From an uncultured Mycoplasmatota bacterium (GTDB lineage: Bacteria; Bacillota_I; Bacilli_A; RF39; UBA660), in contig CANSDD010000061.1 of NCBI GenBank assembly GCA_947645535.1, forward strand, positions 1 to 9,784: a DNA stretch of 9,784 bases. Direction: 5' to 3'. Position numbers and translations under genes: made by a program. Shown here in pieces: positions 1 through 4,796 of the stretch (positions within the stretch are counted from its first letter, which is position 1; every line of letters starts with the position of its first letter). Below the pieces are notes generated by a model. That model was not told the origin of the DNA and ran no database searches. It saw only the letters and a list, made by a program, of their open reading frames with translations.

Positions 1-4
1 TATT

Positions 5-361
5 ATGGCTTATAGAAAATTAGGACGTACTAATAAACATAGAAGAAGCATGCTTGCAAACCTAACAAAAGACCTAATTATGAATGAAAGCATTAAAACA
101 ACAGAACCTAGAGCAAAAGAAGTTCGTAAGTTTGTTGATAAAATGATTACATATGGTAAAGATGGTTCATTAGTTGCAAGAAGAAAAGCATTAGCATTCT
201 TACAAAATGATAATACTGCTGTAAAGAAAGTATTTGATGATTTAGCTCCTCGTTATGCTGGTCGTAATGGAGGATATACAAGAATTTTAAAATTAGGAGA
301 ACGTAGAGGAGACGATGCGCTACAAGTAATTTTAGAATTAGTAGAGGGAGATGCAAAATAA
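5..361 (+). CDS. rplQ: 50S ribosomal protein L17
   Basis: This 118-aa protein is a structural component of the large ribosomal subunit, close to the usual bacterial L17 length. The N-terminus MAYRKLGRTNKHR, the segment TTEPRAKEVRKFVDKMIT (residues about 33-50) and the C-terminal GYTRILKLGERRGD (about 90-103) are hallmark L17 sequences. The ATG at base 5 gives the canonical MAYRKL start; its SD lies outside the window. In Bacillota rplQ normally closes the operon with rpsM, rpsK and rpoA, which would be just upstream here. The hairpin overlapping its stop codon fits its being the last gene. Identification is very secure. Confidence 0.98.
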   Translation: MAYRKLGRTNKHRRSMLANLTKDLIMNESIKTTEPRAKEVRKFVDKMITYGKDGSLVARRKALAFLQNDNTAVKKVFDDLAPRYAGRNGGYTRILKLGERRGDDALQVILELVEGDAK

Positions 362-373
362 GCATCTTTTTTT
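349..373 (+). terminator. Rho-independent terminator of the rplQ operon
   Basis: AGATGC (349-354) pairs perfectly with GCATCT (362-367) around the 7-nt loop AAAATAA, followed by an uninterrupted T run to 373. The left arm lies in the last codons of rplQ, and the stop codon TAA (359-361) forms the end of the loop. The stem is short (6 bp), but the T tract and position are typical of an intrinsic terminator. Confidence 0.8.
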
Positions 374-396
374 GGCAAAATCTTTAATTTTTACAA

Positions 397-460
397 ATTT
401 TAAATTTTTCAATAAAAAATTATTAAGATTTTAAATTTCTGTCTAGAAGATTTTAAATTT
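397..460. repeat. Three ATTTTAAATTT direct repeats in AT-rich spacer
   Basis: ATTTTAAATTT occurs at 397-407, 428-438 and 450-460. The last two copies extend to AAGATTTTAAATTT (425-438 and 447-460). Start-to-start distances are 31 and 22 bases, close to three and two helical turns, so the copies sit roughly on the same face of the DNA. The surrounding 374-498 region is almost pure A/T and has no gene. The repeats could bind a protein, could be intrinsically bent or easily melted DNA, or could be chance in such biased sequence. Confidence 0.5.
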
Positions 461-498
461 TTGAACAATAAAAGAAATAAATATATCATATCTGTTAT

Positions 499-527
499 TT
501 GATTTCCACAGTATTTATTGTTATAGT
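499..527 (+). promoter_or_regulatory. Sigma-A-type promoter for the 546-1082 gene
   Basis: TTGATT (499-504) and TATAGT (522-527) are separated by an ideal 17-bp spacer, matching TTGACA at four positions and TATAAT at five. Transcription would begin near 534, directly before the SD GAGGTG (535-540), giving a leader of about 12 nt. A DnaA-box-like sequence (502-510) lies across the -35 end and spacer. Confidence 0.55.
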
Positions 528-689
528 TATGCACGAGGTGAAATTATGGAAGAAAAAATAAATCAATTTTTAACAAAAAATGTGGATATTTTTGAAAGGA
601 TTTTAGTAGTGCTGTGGAAAAAAGATATTGTTATAAAAGAGAAAATAATTTATCCACAGGAAAATAAATTTATTATAGAGTTTACCACA
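502..689. promoter_or_regulatory. Cluster of five DnaA-box-like 9-mers
   Basis: Compared with the DnaA box TTATCCACA, there is a perfect copy at 650-658 (+). One-mismatch copies lie at 581-589 (- strand, ATATCCACA) and 613-621 (- strand, TTTTCCACA). Two-mismatch copies lie at 502-510 (ATTTCCACA) and 681-689 (TTTACCACA) on the + strand. The inner four form two inward-facing pairs with steps of 32 and 31 bases, about three helical turns. The cluster covers a promoter and the start of a coding region. It may be a DnaA-binding regulatory or titration site, or coincidence; binding is not shown by sequence alone. Confidence 0.3.
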
Positions 690-1082
690 GAAAAAAAAGA
701 ACATATTCGTTTAGAATTGCTAGTTACTTTCGATGAAAATAACAAAATTGATAGGATTGGAGCAGTTTATAAATGTAATAATACAAATAATGAAAAAGCA
801 GAATCTTACTTAGCGCTTTCATTTTTATATCATTGCCCTTATGAATTGGAGCTTTGTAATCAATATGGACTGTATAAGAAAAATGTAATACAAAAAATGA
901 AGAATTTAAAAAATATAAATAGAATTCGTAAATATCAATTGAATCAAAACTTATTAAAAAATAATCGCTTTTTTATATTTAACATGGGAAGAATTGAAGA
1001 ACATTGTAGAGATGAAGTATTGGATGAATTATTGCATTCATTTCATTTGTTAATAGAAGAATGGAATCAGCGAAATGTATGA
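546..1082 (+). CDS. Hypothetical protein, 178 aa
   Basis: I do not recognise a family. The protein is soluble, with no signal peptide or membrane segment. The first half reads as alternating beta-type segments (IIYPQENKFIIEFTTEKK, then HIRLELLVTF). The second half is basic and Asn/Lys-rich, and the C-terminus is a probable amphipathic helix (DELLHSFHLLIEEW). Four cysteines are scattered without a metal-site spacing. The ATG at 546 is chosen because GAGGTG sits 5 nt upstream and a 17-bp-spacer promoter precedes it. It is probably monocistronic, since a separate promoter follows. Its first 140 bases contain four of the five DnaA-box-like sites. The gene is convincing; the function is unknown. 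Confidence 0.8.
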   Translation: MEEKINQFLTKNVDIFERILVVLWKKDIVIKEKIIYPQENKFIIEFTTEKKEHIRLELLVTFDENNKIDRIGAVYKCNNTNNEKAESYLALSFLYHCPYELELCNQYGLYKKNVIQKMKNLKNINRIRKYQLNQNLLKNNRFFIFNMGRIEEHCRDEVLDELLHSFHLLIEEWNQRNV

Positions 1083-1090
1083 TTCCTTTC

Positions 1091-1119
1091 TTGCATTCTC
1101 ATATTATTTATATTATAAT
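1091..1119 (+). promoter_or_regulatory. Promoter for the 1137-3001 operon
   Basis: TTGCAT (1091-1096) and a perfect TATAAT (1114-1119) are separated by 17 bp, the best sigma-A-type match in the window. Initiation near 1126 would leave a leader of only about 11 nt that consists mostly of the SD. The promoter probably drives the 113-aa gene, the methyltransferase and the pseudouridine synthase. Confidence 0.7.
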
Positions 1120-1122
1120 CGA

Positions 1123-1130
1123 AGAAGGTG
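1123..1130 (+). promoter_or_regulatory. SD that fixes the start at 1137
   Basis: AGAAGGTG lies 6 nt before ATG 1137. An in-frame GTG at 1128-1130 is part of this SD, so it is not a credible start codon even though the open frame extends to it. Confidence 0.75.
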
Positions 1131-1136
1131 ATAATT

Positions 1137-1478
1137 ATGGATTTTAAAAATCAAAATATGTTTGGAAATAGGAATTTTAATGAGCAAGTAAGACTAAATC
1201 AAAATCCAGTATTACATAATACAGTTGCAAATTTAAAAGCAATGTCAACAGATCCTACAAAAAAAAATCAAGTGCTTAGTACATTGGGACGTTTTTCTAA
1301 TCAAATGAATCCCAATGATTATAATGAAATATTAGCTAATGTAAAGAGTGTTGATGGAAAGAAACCTTTAGGTGCAGAGAATAAGGATTTTAGTGAATCC
1401 AAAGGAATTACAGACCAAAGTTATCAACAAAATGTATCAAATCTTAAAAGTTTGGAACGTGAAATGAGGTATCGATAA
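1137..1478 (+). CDS. Small Asn/Gln-rich hypothetical protein, 113 aa
   Basis: The family is not recognised. The protein is hydrophilic, with no cysteine or tryptophan, no membrane segment and no signal peptide. Asn and Gln are abundant, especially in the first 30 residues (FKNQNMFGNRNFNEQVRLNQN). A likely helical middle follows (TVANLKAM, then KKNQVLSTLGRFSNQMNPNDYNEILANV in two parts), and the tail NLKSLEREMRYR is charged. The ATG at 1137 is preferred over the GTG at 1128 because that GTG lies inside the SD. Its stop codon is separated by one base from the methyltransferase start, so the two are co-transcribed and probably translationally coupled. Any link to RNA modification is only an inference from position. 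Confidence 0.75.
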   Translation: MDFKNQNMFGNRNFNEQVRLNQNPVLHNTVANLKAMSTDPTKKNQVLSTLGRFSNQMNPNDYNEILANVKSVDGKKPLGAENKDFSESKGITDQSYQQNVSNLKSLEREMRYR

Positions 1479-1479
1479 A

Positions 1480-2355
1480 ATGCTTAGATTAAGTAGTGAA
1501 TGGGAAGATTATAAATGTTTAGATGCAGGTCAAGGTGAAAAATTGGAAAGCTGGAATGGAATTATTTTTAGAAGACCAGACCCCCAAGCAATATGGACTG
1601 TAGATAAAGAAAATAAAATGTGGAAAAATGTAGATGGACATTATTTTAGAAGTAATAAAGGTGGAGGAGAATGGAAATTTTATAAGAAACTTCCAGAGTA
1701 TTGGACAGTAAATTATAAAGATTTAACGTTCAAAATAAGTCCAACTAACTTTAAACATACAGGATTATTTCCAGAACAAGCGACAAATTGGGACTTTATG
1801 ATGGATAAGATTAAAAATAGTAATCGGAAAATTAAAGTTCTCAATTTATTTGCTTATACAGGAGCAGCTACTATGGCATGCTCTAAAGCAGGAGCGGATG
1901 TAGTCCATGTAGATGCATCTAAAGGCATGACTGAATGGGCAAAGGAAAATATGAAATTGTCAGGATTAGAAAATAACTTTATTCGTTTTATTGTAGATGA
2001 TTGTTTGAAATTTGTAGAAAGAGAATATAGAAGAGGAAATAAATATGATGCTATTGTAATGGATCCTCCAAGTTATGGTAGAGGTCCAAATGGAGAAGTT
2101 TGGAAATTTGAAGATAGTATTTATACGCTTATCCATGCATGCATCAAAATCTTAAGTGATAAACCTTTATTTGTTTTAATAAATTCTTATACTACTGGTA
2201 TTTCTAGTATTGTACTTGAAAACATATTAAAAACTACCTTATTACCTTTATATCCAAATGGAAAGGTAGATGCAGGAGAAGTAGGTTTACCAATAGAGAA
2301 AGATAATTTAGTTTTACCATGTGGAATTTATGGAAGATGGCAAAACAATGATTAA
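1480..2355 (+). CDS. Class I SAM-dependent methyltransferase (COG1092 / RlmI-like)
   Basis: This 291-aa enzyme transfers methyl groups from S-adenosylmethionine, most likely to RNA. The Rossmann-fold core shows motif I LNLFAYTGAAT (residues 121-131), the acidic ribose-binding position in VDAS (144-147) and motif IV MDPPSYG (194-200). The preceding TGLFPEQATNWDFM (94-107) is characteristic of the COG1092 / Methyltrans_SAM (PF10672) group. The protein is much shorter than E. coli RlmI (about 396 aa) and lacks an evident PUA domain, so the exact target (23S rRNA C1962 or another site) should not be assumed. The SD GAGGT (1466-1470) lies inside the upstream gene, 9 nt from ATG 1480. The 3' end overlaps the pseudouridine synthase gene, so two RNA-modifying enzymes are coupled. 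Confidence 0.88.
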   Translation: MLRLSSEWEDYKCLDAGQGEKLESWNGIIFRRPDPQAIWTVDKENKMWKNVDGHYFRSNKGGGEWKFYKKLPEYWTVNYKDLTFKISPTNFKHTGLFPEQATNWDFMMDKIKNSNRKIKVLNLFAYTGAATMACSKAGADVVHVDASKGMTEWAKENMKLSGLENNFIRFIVDDCLKFVEREYRRGNKYDAIVMDPPSYGRGPNGEVWKFEDSIYTLIHACIKILSDKPLFVLINSYTTGISSIVLENILKTTLLPLYPNGKVDAGEVGLPIEKDNLVLPCGIYGRWQNND

Positions 2356-3001
2356 TATTTTATATGAAGATAATCATCTGTTAGTTGTAGAAAAACCAGT
2401 AAATATACTTGTTCAATCAGATGACACAAAAGATATGGATTTATTAACATTATTAAAAAAGGATTTAAAAAAACGTTATAATAAACCAGGAAATGTTTTC
2501 CTAGGACTTATTCATCGTTTAGATAGACCTGTTGGTGGAATTATGGTGTTTGCAAAAACAAGTAAGGCAGCTTCTAGACTTTCAGAACAAATTAGAGCGC
2601 ATAAAGTAGAGAAAAAATATTATGCAATAATAGAAGGAAAAATGGATAAAAAAGCGGGTACTTTAATTGATTATCTGAAAAAAGATGAAAAACAAAATAA
2701 AACATATATAGATAAAAATGGAAAAGAGGCTATTTTAAGTTATAAAATAATATCTGAAAAGAATCGTTATAGTTTAGTAGATATAGATTTAGAAACTGGC
2801 CGTAGTCATCAAATAAGAGTACAATTTTCTAGTCGAAACCATCCTTTATATGGAGATCAAAAATATAATTCTAATAGTAAAGTAGGACAGCAACTAGCAC
2901 TTTATGCATATGAATTATCTTTTTTTCACCCTATTACAAAAGAAAAATTAACATTTCATAAAAATCCTAAAAAAGAGTATCCTTGGAATTTATTTATATA
3001 A
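2348..3001 (+). CDS. RluA-family RNA pseudouridine synthase, short form
   Basis: The enzyme isomerises uridine to pseudouridine in rRNA or tRNA. The catalytic motif is HRLDRPVGG, with the Asp at residue 59. The N-terminus ILYEDNHLLVVEKP (4-17) and the later LETGRSHQIRVQ followed by HPLYGD are standard RluA-family blocks. At 217 aa it lacks the N-terminal S4 domain of RluD/RluC-type enzymes, so the modified site cannot be read from the sequence. I chose ATG 2348 because the family begins at MINILYEDN; the frame is open upstream to 2321 (GTG) and 2330 (ATG), but those starts add non-family residues inside the methyltransferase. The 8-nt overlap and weak SD suggest translational coupling. Confidence 0.9.
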   Translation: MINILYEDNHLLVVEKPVNILVQSDDTKDMDLLTLLKKDLKKRYNKPGNVFLGLIHRLDRPVGGIMVFAKTSKAASRLSEQIRAHKVEKKYYAIIEGKMDKKAGTLIDYLKKDEKQNKTYIDKNGKEAILSYKIISEKNRYSLVDIDLETGRSHQIRVQFSSRNHPLYGDQKYNSNSKVGQQLALYAYELSFFHPITKEKLTFHKNPKKEYPWNLFI

Positions 3002-3012
3002 CAGATTGTAAT
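2983..3012 (+). promoter_or_regulatory. Possible promoter for the Cys-rich microORF
   Basis: TTGGAA (2983-2988) and TGTAAT (3007-3012) are 18 bp apart, and the -10 lies 19 nt before ATG 3032, matching the compact layout of other promoters here. The match is moderate and lies within and just after the end of the pseudouridine synthase gene, so read-through could serve instead. Confidence 0.3.
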
Positions 3013-3031
3013 TTAAACAAAGAAGGTTTTT

Positions 3032-3142
3032 ATGGATTTAGGGATAAAAGCGATAGTTTGTAATCAACCAAATTGGAATTTAAAAAAATGTAAATGTGGT
3101 CCTGCGGTTTGTCCTGTTGTTTATAATCAAAACGTCATGTAA
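3032..3142 (+). CDS. Cys-rich microprotein, 36 aa (hypothetical)
   Basis: A short frame encodes MDLGIKAIVCNQ (residues 1-12), then NLKKCKCGPAVCPVVYN (16-32), ending QNVM. Four Cys (C10, C20, C22, C27) include a CxC pair in the CKCGPAVC core. The start is supported by a strong SD, AGAAGG (3021-3026), 5 nt before the ATG, and a possible promoter upstream. No signal peptide or membrane segment is visible. The Cys-rich stretch is locally richer in G/C than its neighbours. It could be a metal-binding microprotein, a precursor peptide, a regulatory upstream ORF or a gene remnant; no modification enzyme is recognisable nearby. The family is not recognised. Confidence 0.5.
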   Translation: MDLGIKAIVCNQPNWNLKKCKCGPAVCPVVYNQNVM

Positions 3143-3250
3143 TTTAAAATATTCATCAGTTCTGCCATTAAATACTAATTCATCTGTTTTAATCGTAGCA
3201 AATTGTAAGTAATGTTGTTGAATTTTCTTTAAAAAGAACAGTAAGATCAT
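3080..3250 (-). pseudogene. Possible minus-strand coding relic, 56 codons
   Basis: On the - strand an open frame runs from ATG (3250-3248) to TAA (3082-3080). Its first two thirds use codons typical of this genome and read like ordinary protein, for example TDELVFNGRTDEYFKLHDV. The last 20 residues, antisense to the Cys-rich ORF, become unusual (NRTNRRTTF). There is no SD before the ATG and an in-frame stop lies just upstream. It may be the remains of a gene or pure chance. It occupies most of the 3143-3305 stretch, which otherwise holds only the leader of the next gene. Confidence 0.2.
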
Positions 3251-3275
3251 TGTATTAATTTATATTTTATGTTAG

Positions 3276-3304
3276 TATAAAGAACATCTTTAAGAAGGTG
3301 TTTT
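3276..3304 (+). promoter_or_regulatory. -10 box and SD-covering hairpin of the 3306 gene
   Basis: TATAAA (3276-3281) is the likely -10. The only -35-like match, TTGTAT at 3250-3255, is 20 bp away, so the promoter is uncertain. The leader can fold AGAACATC (3281-3288) against GGTGTTTT (3297-3304) with two G-U pairs, placing GGTG of the SD AGAAGGTG (3293-3300) in the stem. The helix is weak and any translational control is speculative. Confidence 0.3.
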
Positions 3305-3305
3305 T

Positions 3306-3971
3306 ATGTTGGATGAAATTAAGAAAAAATTATTTTTAGAAAGAGTAAAATTATTAACACTAAATGGGCTAGTAACAGGACAGATAGTACCTTTTGACGA
3401 AGAGTTTTATGAAAGATTAAGTCATACATATATATGTGGTCTTCCTATTTCTTTTCACATCAAATACTTAGCTCCAGTTTTAGGACAATTAGGAAATTGC
3501 TATGATAGAAGTTTATATATGTTTTTAGCGCTAGAAGAATCAATATTAGTAAGAGCAGATAGAAAAGACTTGAAATTAAAATTTGGAGAAGGATATGCAG
3601 GTCATGGTTGGGTTGAAATAGAAGAATATGTTTATGATCCAACTACTCAGGCAAGATATAACAAAACCTTATATTATAAGATATTTGGACCAACACATAT
3701 AATGCGATGTACCAGGGAAGAATATTGTAAAATAGAACATAATAAAGAATTTTTAACAGATGTTTACATGACAACAATAGAGGATTTTTTACCAAAAGGA
3801 AGGAAACATTCTGATTTAATTATTATTCCTTTGGTAAAAGCAGTAGCACAAATGCAAGATAAAACTGAATTTTTAGAAAAATTAGATGAGTATTTAAAAC
3901 AGATAGAGTTTGATGAAAAAACTTTTCTTCATGTTGAAATAGGACCAGAACTTCATAAACATATGAAATAA
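3306..3971 (+). CDS. Transglutaminase-like / papain-fold hypothetical protein
   Basis: This 221-aa cytosolic protein shows a Cys-His-Asp triad in transglutaminase-like order. C65 lies in LGNCYDRS at the start of a helix (SLYMFLAL), H100 in GHGWVEIE, and D111 in VYDPT. That order and context (Cys on a helix, HxWVE on a strand, then DPT) is what transglutaminase-core and related cysteine-peptidase folds show, so it may hydrolyse or transfer amide bonds; the substrate is unknown. There is no signal peptide. About 110 residues after the triad, including helices LEKLDEYLKQIEF, are not assignable. It does not resemble the spore transglutaminase Tgl. The SD AGAAGGTG lies 5 nt upstream of the ATG. 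The gene seems to stand alone, with cwlD following from its own promoter. Confidence 0.7.
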   Translation: MLDEIKKKLFLERVKLLTLNGLVTGQIVPFDEEFYERLSHTYICGLPISFHIKYLAPVLGQLGNCYDRSLYMFLALEESILVRADRKDLKLKFGEGYAGHGWVEIEEYVYDPTTQARYNKTLYYKIFGPTHIMRCTREEYCKIEHNKEFLTDVYMTTIEDFLPKGRKHSDLIIIPLVKAVAQMQDKTEFLEKLDEYLKQIEFDEKTFLHVEIGPELHKHMK

Positions 3972-4012
3972 GAAAAATTTATTCTTTTTTCTTTATAGAA
4001 ATATTTTATTTG

Positions 4013-4041
4013 TCAAAAAAAATCCTATTTTTACATATAAT
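4013..4041 (+). promoter_or_regulatory. Putative sporulation (sigma-E-like) promoter of cwlD
   Basis: CATATAAT (4034-4041) differs by one base from the Bacillus sigma-E -10 CATACAAT. TCAAAAA (4013-4019) lies 14 nt upstream, where a sigma-E -35 would be. The same arrangement (TCAAGAA, 13 nt, CATATAAT) precedes cwlJ at the far end of the window. Read as a sigma-A promoter, the -35 TTGTCA (4010-4015) would be 20 bp from TATAAT, which is poor spacing. Confidence 0.45.
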
Positions 4042-4058
4042 TGTTATAGGTGAATGAT

Positions 4059-4718
4059 ATGGTAAAATACAAATTTGGAATATTAATCTTATTTTTACTT
4101 TGTTTATGTAGTGTTACATTTGTAAATGCAAAAGAAAATTCAAACGTATTAAATGAAAAAATTATTTATTTAGATCCAGGGCATGGAGGAGCAGATCCAG
4201 GTGCAACATATAAAAACATAGAAGAACAATCCATTAATTTAAAAATAGCTGAAAAATTAAAGCAGAAATTAGAAACATTAGGAGCAACAGTATATTTAAC
4301 ACGTTATGGAGATTATGATTTATCAGTTCCATATGCAATAAACAGAAAAAGAAGTGATTTATCTAGAAGAGCAAATATTATCAACCGTTCTATGTGTGAT
4401 ATGTATTTGTCGATTCATTTAAATGCAGAAACATCAAGTAGTTGGCATGGAGCAGAAGCTTACTATGATGATATAAATTCTGAAAATGAAAAAATAGCTA
4501 AAATTATACAAGAAGAATTTCAAAAAAGCCTTGCTTCTAAAAGAGAATATAAAAAAACAGATACGATGTATTTGCATAAAAGAATAGAAAGACCAGGAGT
4601 TTTATTAGAAGTTGGTTTCTTAAGTAATCCAAATGATCGTTATTTGTTAACACAAGATACTTATCAAGATAAAGTAGCTACCACTATTATGAATGGAATA
4701 ATACGCTATTTTTCTTAA
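4059..4718 (+). CDS. cwlD: N-acetylmuramoyl-L-alanine amidase, CwlD type
   Basis: This zinc amidase (Amidase_3 fold) cleaves the peptide from muramic acid. In spore formers CwlD acts on cortex peptidoglycan in the first step toward muramic-delta-lactam. A signal peptide covers residues 1-24 (basic start, core FGILILFLLCLC, cleavage after VNA). Zinc ligands are H42 in DPGHGG, E56 in EQSINL and H120 in SIHLNA; catalytic E184 is in VLLEVGFLSN. The length (219 aa) and absence of SPOR, SH3 or LysM repeats fit CwlD rather than multidomain vegetative amidases. ATG 4059 is chosen because AGGTGA (4048-4053) is its SD; the in-frame GTG at 4050 is inside that SD. The cwlJ homologue in the same window supports the spore role. 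A minimal vegetative amidase is the main alternative. Confidence 0.78.
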   Translation: MVKYKFGILILFLLCLCSVTFVNAKENSNVLNEKIIYLDPGHGGADPGATYKNIEEQSINLKIAEKLKQKLETLGATVYLTRYGDYDLSVPYAINRKRSDLSRRANIINRSMCDMYLSIHLNAETSSSWHGAEAYYDDINSENEKIAKIIQEEFQKSLASKREYKKTDTMYLHKRIERPGVLLEVGFLSNPNDRYLLTQDTYQDKVATTIMNGIIRYFS

Positions 4719-4750
4719 AATAATCCCATAAAAATCCCACAAAAAAAACA

Positions 4751-4767
4751 TATTTATTTCATAAATA
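4751..4767. repeat. 7-bp AT-only inverted repeat upstream of the abi promoter
   Basis: TATTTAT and ATAAATA form a perfect inverted repeat around TTC, placed where the -35 region of the abi-htrA promoter would be. It could be an operator for a repressor. An AT-only palindrome this short is also likely by chance. Confidence 0.3.
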
Positions 4768-4770
4768 ATA

Positions 4771-4779
4771 TGGTATAAT
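4771..4779 (+). promoter_or_regulatory. Extended -10 promoter of the abi-htrA operon
   Basis: TGGTATAAT (4771-4779) is a perfect TATAAT with the upstream TG of an extended -10. No good -35 exists at 16-18 bp, as expected for this class. The -10 ends 17 nt before ATG 4797, with the SD AGGTGG (4787-4792) between. Confidence 0.65.
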
Positions 4780-4796
4780 GAATACTAGGTGGTAAT

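Noticed and set aside
147..365. Minus-strand open frame opposite rplQ
   Set aside because: It is antisense to a certain ribosomal protein gene, is Leu/His-rich shadow sequence and has no SD.
2321..2347. Upstream starts (2321 GTG, 2330 ATG) for the pseudouridine synthase
   Set aside because: They add residues absent from the family's usual start and lie fully inside the methyltransferase; ATG 2348 gives the canonical N-terminus.
3460..3642. Minus-strand open frame inside the 3306 gene
   Set aside because: It is low-complexity Leu/Ile shadow coding opposite a well-supported gene.
3306..3971. Spore-coat transglutaminase Tgl
   Set aside because: The triad is suggestive, but the sequence does not resemble Bacillus Tgl, so only the fold-level call is kept.
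3970..3993. Possible terminator after the 3306 gene (AAGAAAAA with TTTTTCTT)
   Set aside because: The stem has a single G-C pair and no T tract follows it; it is too weak to call in this AT-rich sequence.
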